Of a stretch of 64,000 bases of DNA, positions 41,759 through 50,690 are shown one piece after another. Below the pieces are notes generated by a model that saw only the letters and a program-made list of their open reading frames with translations, did not search any database and was not told where the DNA came from. Source of the DNA: JBBDXI01 sp040902425. GTDB taxonomy: Bacteria > Planctomycetota > Phycisphaerae > Phycisphaerales > UBA1924. Within the stretch, counting starts at the first letter, position 1. Every line of letters begins with the position of its first letter. The position numbers and the translations under genes are program-made. Location of the stretch: contig JBBDXI010000028.1 of the NCBI GenBank assembly GCA_040902425.1, positions 1 to 64,000 on the forward strand. The letters run 5' to 3'.

Positions 41759-44308
41759 GTGCAGAACCCGAAACCGATCATCCCCCGCGTCCTGCTCGCC
41801 CTCGTGCTCGCCGCTGCGTTCGCGGGGTCGCTGCTCCCCGCGCCGGCCGCCCGCGGGCAGGAGCAGCGGGCGGAGACGCTGGCGGAGGGCGAGGTGGAGA
41901 TCACGTGCCGCTGGTTCGGCGTTGGGGACTGGGTCCGCGCGGGGGACTGGGTTGGTCTGCGGCTCGGGATCGCCGACAGCGCCTCGCGCCCGCGCGAGGT
42001 CGTGGTCCGCGTGACGCACCCGCGGGGCGACGCCGACGGCGACATCCCGCTGTTCGAGCGGTCGATCACCACCAACCCCGGCATGGCCCAGCCGCTGTGG
42101 CTGTATGTCCGCCTGCCGTCGCGCTTCGCGCCGACCGAGCACCTGATGGTCACCGCGCACGCGGCGGTGGAGGGGGGGCCGTCGGCGGAGGGGCAGCGGG
42201 CGGCGCTCGCGGCGGGGAAGGTGCTGGGGGTGGCGCGGCTCATCCGGCCGCAGGTGACGTTCCGGACCGACGCGATCGCGGGCATCGTGGGCAACCGGTG
42301 GATGGGCCTGGGCGGGTACGGGGGGACCGACTCGCAGTGGCTGCCGGCGGGGCACGAGCGGACGCGGTTCGTGACGCGGCTGGATGCCGACACGCTCCCG
42401 GACCGGTGGCTGGGCCTGGCGCCCTTCGATTTCCTAGTGTGGAACGAGCCGACGCCGGTGGGGCTGGGGCCGGAGCGGGCCTCGGCGATCCGCGAGTGGG
42501 TGCAGCGGGGCGGGCACCTGGTGGTGGTGCTGCCGCGCGTGGGGCAGGCGTGGACGGACGAGGCGAACAACCCGCTGTTCGACATCGTGCCCAGGGTACG
42601 GGTGATGCGGCGCGAGGGCGTGGACCTGGCGCCCTACGCGAACCTGATCAACCGCACGCAGCGGCTGCCGATGCCGACGAACGAGGTGCTGCAGACGTTC
42701 ACGCCTCTCCCCGGCGCCACGCAGGACGAGGCGACGTGCATCCTCGCGGGGCCGCCGGATGAGGCCGGGCAGCGCGAGTGGATCGTGGTGCGCCGGCTCG
42801 TGGGGACGGGGATGGTCACGCTGGTCGGCCTGGATGTCGCCAGCAGGTGGATGGAGATCAACAGCCGGCCCGACCCGGAGCTGTTCTGGCACCGCATCCT
42901 CGGGCGGCGCGGCGAGATCGTCACCGGACCGGAGGTGCGCGAGCTGTTCTCGCGCGTCCGCGAGGAGATCACGTTCGACGGGTCGATCCCGCGGCAGATC
43001 GCCAAGACCGGCCAGGCCGCGGCGGGGGTGATGCTTGGGTTCGTCCTGTTCGTGCTGTACTGGCTGGTGGCGGGGCCGCTGGGGTTCGCGGCGCTGAAGC
43101 GGGCGGGGATGGCGAAGCACGGGTGGGTGGCGTTCGTGGGGGCGGCGGCGGTCTTCACGGCGGTGGCGTGGGGCGGGGCGACGCTGATCCGGCCGGGGCG
43201 GGTGGAGGCGAAGCACCTGACGTTCATCGACCACGTCTACGGGCAGGACATCGACCGGACGCGGACGTGGATGAGCCTGCTGGTGCCGGAGTACGGCGAG
43301 GCGACGGTGTTCGTGGGCGACCCGGCGGGGCGGGAGCGGGGGCGGTTCCACAACGCGCTGGCGCCGTGGGAGCCCGACGGGCCGGGGAGCGAGGGCTTCC
43401 CCGATGCGCGCCGGTACCGGGTCGATGCGCGGTCGCCGGACCAGGTGACGATCCCGACGCGGGCGACGGTGAAGCAGCTGCGGGCCGACTGGGCGGGCGG
43501 GCCGCCGTGGCAGATGCCGCGCCCGGTGTCGCCGGACCCCGAGGCGCCGGATGGCCGGGTGCGGATCGCGGCCGAGGACGCGAACCACTACCTCAGGGGG
43601 AACATCGTCCACCACCTGCCGGCGAGCCTGACGGATGTGCAGATCGTGGTGAACCTGGGGCAGCGGGACCTGCTGCGGTCGTTCGCGGGGGCGGCGGGGG
43701 CGAACAACCTGTGGACGCAGGCCTACGCCTACTCGGTGGGGGAGTGGGCGCCCGGCACGCCGATGGACCTGGCGCTGGCGACCGTCAAGGATGGCAGCCG
43801 GCGCTCGGCGCTCACGGCGCTGCTCAAGACCTGGGTGGATGGCGGGCAGACGGACCAGCAGGACGGGGCGAGCCGGGATGACAGCTCGACGATGACGCGC
43901 CGGCTGACGGCGCTGGCGTTCTTCCCGCTGCTGCAGCCGCCGGATGTGCGGACCGAGTCGCGGATGTACGTGAACGCGCACCGCGGGGCGCAGCGGCGGT
44001 ACGGGCACGGGCTGGACCTGGCGGAGTGGCTGACCCAGCCGTGCCTGATCATCGTGGGGCATATCGGGGCGAGCGAGGATGCGCCGTCGCCGACGCCGCT
44101 CTATATCAGCACCGGCGGGTCGCCGCGCCTGCTGGCCACGGGGGGCCGGACGGTGGTGCGGTGGGTGTACCCGCTGCCGGCGAAGCCGCCGGAGTTCCCC
44201 GCGGCGGGGACGGGCCCGGAGGTGACGCCCGAGCCGGAGACGCCGCCGGACCCGGAAGGGGATGGGGGGGGCGGGGGGGACGGGGGGGGCGGGGGCGGGG
44301 GCGACTGA
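41759..44308 (+). CDS. Large membrane protein of unknown function
   Basis: The 849-residue protein has an N-terminal signal (VLLALVLAAAFAGSLLPAPA), a periplasmic part of about 370 residues containing FLVWNEPTPVGLGPERASAI and REWVQRGGHLVVVLP (a glutamine amidotransferase-like layout often seen in planctomycete membrane proteins), two spans (AAAGVMLGFVLFVLYWLVAG and VAFVGAAAVFTAVAWGGATL), a second periplasmic domain and a Gly/Asp tail. Function unknown; the ABC ATPase gene just downstream suggests it may work with a transporter. GTG at 41759 lies seven bases after TAGAAT. Confidence 0.75.
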   Translation: MQNPKPIIPRVLLALVLAAAFAGSLLPAPAARGQEQRAETLAEGEVEITCRWFGVGDWVRAGDWVGLRLGIADSASRPREVVVRVTHPRGDADGDIPLFERSITTNPGMAQPLWLYVRLPSRFAPTEHLMVTAHAAVEGGPSAEGQRAALAAGKVLGVARLIRPQVTFRTDAIAGIVGNRWMGLGGYGGTDSQWLPAGHERTRFVTRLDADTLPDRWLGLAPFDFLVWNEPTPVGLGPERASAIREWVQRGGHLVVVLPRVGQAWTDEANNPLFDIVPRVRVMRREGVDLAPYANLINRTQRLPMPTNEVLQTFTPLPGATQDEATCILAGPPDEAGQREWIVVRRLVGTGMVTLVGLDVASRWMEINSRPDPELFWHRILGRRGEIVTGPEVRELFSRVREEITFDGSIPRQIAKTGQAAAGVMLGFVLFVLYWLVAGPLGFAALKRAGMAKHGWVAFVGAAAVFTAVAWGGATLIRPGRVEAKHLTFIDHVYGQDIDRTRTWMSLLVPEYGEATVFVGDPAGRERGRFHNALAPWEPDGPGSEGFPDARRYRVDARSPDQVTIPTRATVKQLRADWAGGPPWQMPRPVSPDPEAPDGRVRIAAEDANHYLRGNIVHHLPASLTDVQIVVNLGQRDLLRSFAGAAGANNLWTQAYAYSVGEWAPGTPMDLALATVKDGSRRSALTALLKTWVDGGQTDQQDGASRDDSSTMTRRLTALAFFPLLQPPDVRTESRMYVNAHRGAQRRYGHGLDLAEWLTQPCLIIVGHIGASEDAPSPTPLYISTGGSPRLLATGGRTVVRWVYPLPAKPPEFPAAGTGPEVTPEPETPPDPEGDGGGGGDGGGGGGGD

Positions 44309-44389
44309 AACCCCCGAGCGCCGACGCCGGAAGACATGACTAGATAGAGCGCTCGCGAGAGACGAGCCCGAGAGAAGGAGCCCTGCCCC

Positions 44390-45394
44390 GTGCCGATGAT
44401 CGAGACCATCAACCTGACCAAGCGCTACGCGGAGCTGGTGGCGCTCGACAACCTGAACCTCTCGATCAACGAGGGCGACTGCTACGGGTTCATCGGCCCC
44501 AACGGGGCGGGGAAGACGACGACGATCAAGGTCCTGGCGACGCTGCTGAAGCCCAGCAGCGGGCAGGCGCAGGTGGCCGGGTTCACGGTCGGCTACCAGA
44601 ACCGGCAGATCCGGCCGCTGATCGGCTACGTCCCGGATTTCATGGGGGCCTACGAGGACATGGTCGTCACGGAGTACCTGGAGTTCTTCGCCGCGGCGTA
44701 CAACATCCACGGGCAGCAGCGGAGGAAGGTCGTCAAGGATGTGCTGGAGCTGACGGACCTGACGTACAAGGCGACGGCGGAGGTGAACAGCCTGAGCCGG
44801 GGGATGCAGCAGCGGCTGAGCATCGCGCGGGTGCTGCTGCACGACCCGAAGGTGCTGCTGATGGATGAGCCGGCGAGCGGCCTGGACCCGCGGGCGCGGA
44901 TCGAGATCCGCGAGCTCCTGAAGGAGCTGAAGCGGATGGGCAAGACGATCCTGATCAGCAGCCACATTTTGCACGAGCTGGCGGAGCTGTGCAACGTGGT
45001 GGGGATCATCGAGAAGGGGCGGCTGCTGTTTTCCGGGACGGTGCGGGAGGCGCTGCTGCGGGCGAAGATGGGGCACATCATCCACGTGGGGGTGGCCCCC
45101 CCCGACCGGGCCCAGCAGGCGGCGGAGATGCTGCTGAAGGTGCCGGGGGTGAAGAAGGTCTCGATGGGCGAGAGCGAGACCTCGGGTGGCGGCGGGGTGG
45201 GTGGGGCGGCGGGGGGGAACGGGCACCTCAAGAGCCAGATGCTGCACATCACGTTCGACGAGGCGGGGGGCCACTCGTACACGGACCTGCCGAACATCCT
45301 GGTGAACGGCGGCTTCCGGATCACGAAGTTCGCGGAGGAGCAGGTGAACCTGGAGACGGCGTTCATGCGGCTGACCAAGGGGCTCGTGCAGTAG
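44390..45394 (+). CDS. ABC transporter ATP-binding protein (ABC-2 exporter type)
   Basis: The 334-residue ATPase has Walker A GPNGAGKT (about residues 36-43), signature LSRGMQQRLSIARVL, Walker B KVLLMDEPASGLDP and H-loop ISSHIL, plus a C-terminal domain of about 100 residues with a Gly-rich insert (GGGGVGGAAGGNGH). DrrA/CcmA-like proteins of this kind drive ABC-2 exporters or gliding-type complexes. No permease is adjacent downstream; the large membrane protein upstream may be a partner. GTG at 44390 follows AAGGAG; ATG at 44396 is an alternative. Confidence 0.92.
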   Translation: MPMIETINLTKRYAELVALDNLNLSINEGDCYGFIGPNGAGKTTTIKVLATLLKPSSGQAQVAGFTVGYQNRQIRPLIGYVPDFMGAYEDMVVTEYLEFFAAAYNIHGQQRRKVVKDVLELTDLTYKATAEVNSLSRGMQQRLSIARVLLHDPKVLLMDEPASGLDPRARIEIRELLKELKRMGKTILISSHILHELAELCNVVGIIEKGRLLFSGTVREALLRAKMGHIIHVGVAPPDRAQQAAEMLLKVPGVKKVSMGESETSGGGGVGGAAGGNGHLKSQMLHITFDEAGGHSYTDLPNILVNGGFRITKFAEEQVNLETAFMRLTKGLVQ

Positions 45395-45408
45395 AGAGAG
45401 ATCGTTCC

Positions 45409-46155
45409 ATGCCACGCCGGGCGGTGGTGTCGCTCATACTCGGGCTGATCACCTCGGTGACGATCGCTTGGTCAGTCGCCTGGACGCCGCCGACGGGACC
45501 TGGGTCGCAAGCCCTTTGGGGGAAGCAGAACACCGGGGTGTTTTCCAGCAGCGGCTTCCCGTTGAACTGGTACGTCCTTCGGTCAGGGTCCTGGGGGAGG
45601 CAATCGAACGAGTTTCGCGTTGACCTCGCGTCTTCGGTTTCCTCAGAGCAGGCGGCCAACTTTCGCCGCCTCACGTCGGACCGAGCGAGCAGGGCCGCCC
45701 TGGAACGCCACGCGTTCCTACTGAAATCGAAGGACTCACTGTTCTGTTCGTTCGGCGTGCACTTCTACGGCTGGCCTCTCCCATGCCTCACGATGGAAGA
45801 GGCCTGTACGCCGCTGAAGGTGTTCATGTGGAAGGCACTGGTGCTCACCCCGGCGCCTTACGACGTAGAAACACCGGACGCGCCGGGCCTCTGGGACCCC
45901 GACCCGGCCAACTCTCTTCTCCCGTACTACAGCGCCTTGCAGATCGGGGAAGACCACGCGTTGCCGCTTCGGCCGCTCTGGGACGGGCTGCTGACGTGCA
46001 CCGCGCTGTATGGGACCGCTTGGTACGTGATGCTGTCGCTCTGGTCGGTCGTGCGGAGGGCGCGCATCCGGCCGGGTTTCTGCTCCCACTGCGGCTACGA
46101 CCTCCGGGGCCTGAGCGCGGCGAAGCCGTGCCCCGAGTGTGGAAGGGAAAGCTAG
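45409..46155 (+). CDS. Membrane protein with C-terminal zinc ribbon
   Basis: The 248-residue protein has an N-terminal span (VVSLILGLITSVTIAWSVAW), a lower-complexity extracytoplasmic part, a second span (TCTALYGTAWYVMLSLWSVV) and a C-terminal zinc ribbon FCSHCGYDLRGLSAAKPCPE ending CGRES. The CGYDLRG...CPECG tail is common in Phycisphaerae membrane proteins, function unknown. Start at 45409 lies 14 bases after the ABC ATPase stop. A relative with the same tail is at 47680. Confidence 0.7.
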   Translation: MPRRAVVSLILGLITSVTIAWSVAWTPPTGPGSQALWGKQNTGVFSSSGFPLNWYVLRSGSWGRQSNEFRVDLASSVSSEQAANFRRLTSDRASRAALERHAFLLKSKDSLFCSFGVHFYGWPLPCLTMEEACTPLKVFMWKALVLTPAPYDVETPDAPGLWDPDPANSLLPYYSALQIGEDHALPLRPLWDGLLTCTALYGTAWYVMLSLWSVVRRARIRPGFCSHCGYDLRGLSAAKPCPECGRES

Positions 46156-46879
46156 AGGCTTAGCCCTTCATCCGCCGTCCCGCACCTGCGCGGGCGGGGC
46201 GGGGGGGTCTGGGTTCTTCTACGCACCCGGCCGCCCGCTCCGGCACGGGGCGGCGGATCGGAATTGTACAGGTTGACCGCGGTCGGTGGTTCCCCGCGGT
46301 GGCCGGGGGCCGCTCGCTCCGCATCCGTCCGTGCTTCGGCAGGGTGAGCCCGCACCCCGGACGATGGCCCTCACTGTGGCTTCCGCAGCGCCGGACGGCT
46401 CTCCGGCCGCGGCGGGCGTGGGTCGTGTCCGCAAAATGTACAATTCGCCATCGGCCGGGGTGCGGGCGTCGGTGGGGGTAGGCGCGCGGGCCCGTCGGCC
46501 CGTCGGTGCCCCACGGATGGGCCGCAGCGCGGCGCGGCTGGGCGTACGCGGCGCGCTGCCGGGCCGACGCGGGGCTTTGCTGGGCATTCACGGCGCAGCG
46601 CCGGGCATCCGCGCAGCGCGGCTGGGCCGACGCGGGGCTGTGCTGGGCGTGCACGGCGCGTTGCTGGGCGTACGCGGCGCGTTGCCGGGCAGCGCCGCGG
46701 CCCGGTCGGGCAGTCCTTGCGCGGTGGGGCCGGTTTTTTCCGTCGCGGGCGGGGGCGCGGGTTCAGCGCGGGTGCGGGGACGCCGATGCACCCGGTCGAG
46801 CGCAGCGCACAGGGCGCAGCGCAGCGCCCAGGGCGCAGCGCCCGGCACACCGGCACCCACCAGCACCAGGAGACACGCC
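46156..46879. other. Intergenic region with repeats
   Basis: 724 bases. It holds a 10-bp inverted repeat pair (46261-46270 and 46437-46446), a 21-bp minisatellite (46524-46694), and a twice-repeated CAGGGCGCAGCGC (46810-46822, 46829-46841). The frame is open and continuous with the downstream gene, so the minisatellite could in principle be translated as heptapeptides, but CCAGGAGA just before 46880 argues for a start there. Confidence 0.55.
46524..46694. repeat. 21-bp tandem repeat (about 8 units)
   Basis: GGGC recurs at exactly 21-base steps (46540, 46561, 46582, 46603, 46624, 46645, 46666, 46687) within degenerate units of the form GCGGCGCGTTGCTGGGCGTAC. Translated on the plus strand it gives a heptad-like LGVRGAL repeat. 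Confidence 0.85.
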
Positions 46880-47572
46880 ATGGCCATCCTCCCCCGCAAC
46901 GTCGAAGAGCTCATCCAGTTCTGCGAGAACCACCAGCCCGTCTGGCAGAACGCCGGCACGCAGATCGGGATCACGCCGGCGCAGCTGCTGGCCTTCGGGG
47001 ATGCCGTCGGCGAGGCCCGGGCCGCGTTCGACGCCAAGACCGCCTCGCGCCAGGCCGACCGGGATGCCACCGTCGCGCTGCGCAGCGAGGCCGGGCAGGT
47101 CCGCCAGGTCGCGGCCCAGCTGCTCGCGAGCATCAAGGCCTTCGCCGAGAACCAGCCCGACCCCACCGTCGTCTACGTCGCGGCCCAGATCCCGCCGCCC
47201 GCCAGCCCCAAGCCCATCCCCCCGCCCGGGCTGCCCGCCGACTTCCGCGTCGGGCTCGACCAGGAGGGGAACGTGCTGCTGGCGTGGAAGTGCGCCAACC
47301 CGCCCGGCGCGGCGGGGACCGTGTACATCGTCGAGCGGCGGAGCGGGACCAGCGGGCCTTTCTCGTACCTCGGCGCGACGGGCGAGCGCAGGTTCCTGGA
47401 TGAGACCGTGCCCGGGGGCGGGCCGGTGCTGGACTACCGCGTCTTCGGCCAGCGCGCCGGCAAGAGCGGGCCGGCGGCGATCTGGACCGTGCGCTTCGGG
47501 CAGGGGGGCGGGGGGCTGACGATCACCGAGAGCTTCGGGGGGCCGGAGGTGGCGGCGAAGCTCGCGGCGTAG
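46880..47572 (+). CDS. Protein with fibronectin-like C-terminal domain
   Basis: The 230-residue protein has no signal peptide. An Ala/Gln-rich helical N-terminus (VEELIQFCENHQPVWQNAGT, LRSEAGQVRQVAAQLLASIK) resembles small planctomycete helical proteins, and the C-terminal part from about residue 115 (VGLDQEGNVLLAWKCANPPG, TVYIVERRSGTSGPFSYLGA) has the strand pattern of a fibronectin type III domain. Function unknown. Start at 46880 is supported by CCAGGAGA. Confidence 0.65.
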   Translation: MAILPRNVEELIQFCENHQPVWQNAGTQIGITPAQLLAFGDAVGEARAAFDAKTASRQADRDATVALRSEAGQVRQVAAQLLASIKAFAENQPDPTVVYVAAQIPPPASPKPIPPPGLPADFRVGLDQEGNVLLAWKCANPPGAAGTVYIVERRSGTSGPFSYLGATGERRFLDETVPGGGPVLDYRVFGQRAGKSGPAAIWTVRFGQGGGGLTITESFGGPEVAAKLAA

Positions 47573-47580
47573 GGACTCTA

Positions 47581-47608
47581 AAAGCGCAAAGCGATAAAGC
47601 GCAAAGCG
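47581..47608. repeat. Short direct repeat AAAGCGCAAAGCG x2
   Basis: Two 13-bp copies (47581-47593, 47596-47608) separated by AT just after the stop of the fibronectin-like gene. Their A-rich composition stands out against the surroundings. Confidence 0.8.
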
Positions 47609-47622
47609 CAAATCAGATCAAG

Positions 47623-47658
47623 ACGGCGGGCCTCGGGAGTTCACCCGGGGCCCGCCGT
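47623..47658 (+). terminator. Strong hairpin after the fibronectin-like gene
   Basis: ACGGCGGGCC (47623-47632) pairs with GGCCCGCCGT (47649-47658), with five more inner pairs (one G-T) and the loop AGTTCA. There is no T-tract, so termination would not be of the simple intrinsic kind. Confidence 0.55.
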
Positions 47659-47679
47659 GCGTTGGTAGGCTTAGGCCAC

Positions 47680-48216
47680 ATGGAGCGCAGGTGGCGACGA
47701 AGACTCGGCCGGTTCTCGCGGTGGATGCTGCTCCTCGCCTCTGTGTTGCTGCTCACGTCGATGCTGGTAAGCACTCGGCGGGGATTCGGCCTCGTGCTGT
47801 GCGCGAGTCACGGGTCCGGAGGGTTCATCTGCGACTCCGGCCTTTTCACCTGCGGTTACTCGGTCAGACAGACGTATGTCCCCATGCGGGGTACGGTGCT
47901 GTCGGGCAAGGACTGGTCGCTCCGATACTGGTGGGGGACTGCATACAACGATTGGCCGAGTTGGCGCGTCGGACCCAACGAAGCGATCTTCCCCTTGTGG
48001 GTTCTTCTCGTCCTGGTCGCCACGCCATGTAGTCTGCTCTGGTTGTGCCAGTATCGCCGCCGCGCGCGCCCCGGCCACTGCCCCTGCGGCTACCCGCTCG
48101 CCGGGCTCGCCGTGGGTGCGCCCTGCCCCGAGTGCGGGCGGGCGGCCGCGTCACGCGGCGGGAAGGGCCCGTCGGCGCCTCCCGGCGGGGTGGGGGACGG
48201 GGGGGGGGGGCGGTAA
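47680..48216 (+). CDS. Small membrane protein with C-terminal zinc ribbon
   Basis: The 178-residue protein has an N-terminal span (WMLLLASVLLLTSMLVS), a second span (FPLWVLLVLVATPCSLLWL) and a zinc-ribbon tail GHCPCGYPLAGLAVGAPCPE-CGR, like the protein at 45409. Gene order (two such genes flanking an unrelated one) suggests duplication. TAGGCT (47666-47671) lies eight bases before the ATG. Confidence 0.65.
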   Translation: MERRWRRRLGRFSRWMLLLASVLLLTSMLVSTRRGFGLVLCASHGSGGFICDSGLFTCGYSVRQTYVPMRGTVLSGKDWSLRYWWGTAYNDWPSWRVGPNEAIFPLWVLLVLVATPCSLLWLCQYRRRARPGHCPCGYPLAGLAVGAPCPECGRAAASRGGKGPSAPPGGVGDGGGGR

Positions 48217-48255
48217 GTTGGGGGGCGGTACACTTCGGTCCCCAAGGAGTTCCTC

Positions 48256-50457
48256 ATGGTCTGCACACGCCGTCTCCGTCTCGCCGCCTTCCTCGCCGCC
48301 GCCGCCGGCCTCGTCCTGCCCGCGCTCGCGCAGCAGGGGGGGGGCCAGAAGCTGACATATCCCCCCGCGCCGACCGTCGAGCAGACCGACGTCTACCACG
48401 GCACCACGGTCGCCGACCCCTACCGCTGGCTCGAGTCGTACACCGACGACACCAACGCCTGGATCGAGGCGCAGAACAAGGTCACGTTCGCCTGGCTGGA
48501 GAGCATCCCCGAGCGGGCGGCGATCAAGGCGCGGCTGACGCAGCTGTGGGACTACGAGAAGTACAGCGCGCCGTACCGCGAGGGGGGGCGGTACTTCTTC
48601 AGCAAGAACGACGGGCTCCAGAACCAGTCGGTGTTCTACACGACCGAGACGCTCGACGGGCAGGCGAGGGTGCTGATCGATCCCAACGCGCTCTCGGAGG
48701 ACGGGACCGTGGCCCTCGCCGGGGCGTCGGTGACGGACGACGGGCGGCTGGTGGCGTACGGCGTCGCCGAGGCGGGGTCGGACTGGAACACCTGGCGGGT
48801 GCGCGATGTGGCGACCGGCAAGGACCTGCCGGATGAGGTCCGCTGGGTGAAGTTCGCCGGGGCGTCGTGGATGAAGGATGGCAAGGGCTTCTTCTACAGC
48901 CGCTTCGACGAGCCCAAGGCCGACGGCGACAGGCTCAAGGGGAAGAACGAGTACCACAAGGTCTACTTCCACACGCTGGGCACCCCGCAGAGCGAGGACC
49001 GGCTGGTCTACGACCGGCCCGACCACGCCAACTGGTACCTCGGCGGCGGCGTCACCGACGATGGGAAGTACCTGGTCATCGGGGTCAACCCCGGCGACAA
49101 GATCGAGAACAACCTGTACTACCGCGAGCTGTCGGGGCCGGATGCCCCGGTGGTGAAGCTGCTGGACAAGCTGGATGCGCAGTACAGCTTCATCGACAAC
49201 GACGGGCCGACGTTCTGGGTGCAGAGCGACCTGGAGGCGCCGCGCGGGCGCGTGTGGGCGATCGACATCACCCGGCCGGAGCGGGAGAACTGGAAGGAGG
49301 TCATCCCCCAGCAGGCCGAGGCGCTGCAGGGGGTGAGCGTGGTGGGGGACCGGTTCTTCGCCAGCTACCTGAAGGATGCCCGGACGCAGGTGCGGGTCTT
49401 CGACCTCAGCGGCAAGCCGATCGGCGAGGTGGCGTTCCCGGGGATCGGGACGGCGTCGGGCTTCCGCGGGAAGCGGGCGGACAAGGAGACGTTCTACACC
49501 TTCAGCAGCTACACCATCGCCCCCACGGTCTTCCGCTACGACGTGGCGAGCGGGAAGAGCAGCATCCACAAGGCCCCGAAGATGCCGTTCAACTCCGGCG
49601 ACTACGAGACGGTGCAGAAGTTCTACACGAGCAAGGACGGGACGAAGGTCCCGATGTTCATCAGCCACCGCAAGGGGCTGAAGCTGGACGGGAGCAACCC
49701 GACGCTGCTGTACGGGTACGGCGGGTTCAATGTGCCGATCACGCCGGGGTTCAGCCCGGTCAGCCTGGCGTGGATGGAGATGGGCGGGGTGTACGCGGTG
49801 GCCAACATCCGCGGCGGGAGCGAGTACGGGGAGGAGTGGCACCAGGCGGGGATGCGGCTGAAGAAGCAGAACGTCTTCGACGACTTCATCGCCGGGGCGG
49901 AATGGCTGATCGAGAACAGGTACACCAGCCCGAAGAAGCTGGCCATCCAGGGCGGCAGCAACGGCGGGCTGCTGGTGGGGGCGTGCCTGAACCAGCGGCC
50001 GGAACTGTTCGGGGCCGCGATCCCGCAGGTGGGGGTGATGGACATGCTGCGGTTCCACGAGTTCACCGTGGGGTGGGGGTGGATCGGCGACTACGGGAGC
50101 GCGAAGGACCCGGCGGAGTTCAGGGCCCTGCAGGCGTACTCGCCCTACCACAACATCAGGGACGGCGTGTGCTACCCGCCCACGCTGATCACGACGGCGG
50201 ACCACGACGACCGGGTGTACCCGGCGCACAGCTTCAAGTACGCCGCGCGGCTGCAGGCGGCCCAGGGCAAGGTCGAGGGGTGCACGAACCCGACGCTGAT
50301 CCGGATCGAGGTTCGGGCGGGGCACGGGGCGGGCAAGCCGACCTCCAAGCGCATCGAGGAGGCGGCGGACCTGTGGTCGTTCCTTGTGAAGAGCCTGAAC
50401 ATGAAGGTCCAGGGCCCCGCGGCCAGCATGGGCGGGGGCAACGGCGGCGGGAACTGA
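48256..50457 (+). CDS. Secreted prolyl oligopeptidase (peptidase family S9A)
   Basis: The 733-residue protein has a Sec signal (LAAFLAAAAGLVLPALA), an N-terminal seven-bladed propeller region (about residues 90-460) and a C-terminal alpha/beta-hydrolase domain with the catalytic triad visible as Ser in IQGGSNGGLLVG, Asp in TADHDDRVYP and His in VRAGHGAGKP. It cleaves short peptides after proline; the signal places it in the periplasm or outside. TACACT lies at 48229-48234. Confidence 0.95.
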   Translation: MVCTRRLRLAAFLAAAAGLVLPALAQQGGGQKLTYPPAPTVEQTDVYHGTTVADPYRWLESYTDDTNAWIEAQNKVTFAWLESIPERAAIKARLTQLWDYEKYSAPYREGGRYFFSKNDGLQNQSVFYTTETLDGQARVLIDPNALSEDGTVALAGASVTDDGRLVAYGVAEAGSDWNTWRVRDVATGKDLPDEVRWVKFAGASWMKDGKGFFYSRFDEPKADGDRLKGKNEYHKVYFHTLGTPQSEDRLVYDRPDHANWYLGGGVTDDGKYLVIGVNPGDKIENNLYYRELSGPDAPVVKLLDKLDAQYSFIDNDGPTFWVQSDLEAPRGRVWAIDITRPERENWKEVIPQQAEALQGVSVVGDRFFASYLKDARTQVRVFDLSGKPIGEVAFPGIGTASGFRGKRADKETFYTFSSYTIAPTVFRYDVASGKSSIHKAPKMPFNSGDYETVQKFYTSKDGTKVPMFISHRKGLKLDGSNPTLLYGYGGFNVPITPGFSPVSLAWMEMGGVYAVANIRGGSEYGEEWHQAGMRLKKQNVFDDFIAGAEWLIENRYTSPKKLAIQGGSNGGLLVGACLNQRPELFGAAIPQVGVMDMLRFHEFTVGWGWIGDYGSAKDPAEFRALQAYSPYHNIRDGVCYPPTLITTADHDDRVYPAHSFKYAARLQAAQGKVEGCTNPTLIRIEVRAGHGAGKPTSKRIEEAADLWSFLVKSLNMKVQGPAASMGGGNGGGN

Positions 50458-50690
50458 GCGGCCGCGGCGGCCGGTAGCGCTGAGGGCCGCCCGACGATCG
50501 CGCGTGCGCGCGGCGCGCGCGGGCGGCCGGTGAGGCTCCCATCATGAAGGCGGCCCTGTGAGCGCGGGCTCACCGTGGTCGAGCGCTATGACACACCCGT
50601 GCACGGGGCGGCGGCTGGTTGCGCACCCGCGGATGGCGGGTCATCCGGGCGCAGCGCGGGGGCGGCCGGGAGGCCAAAGGAGTCGCGGGG
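50458..50690. other. Intergenic region with 9-bp inverted repeat
   Basis: GGCCGCCCG pairs with CGGGCGGCC (about 50485-50527) around a CG-rich middle just after the prolyl oligopeptidase gene, a possible transcription end. No gene seen. Confidence 0.4.
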
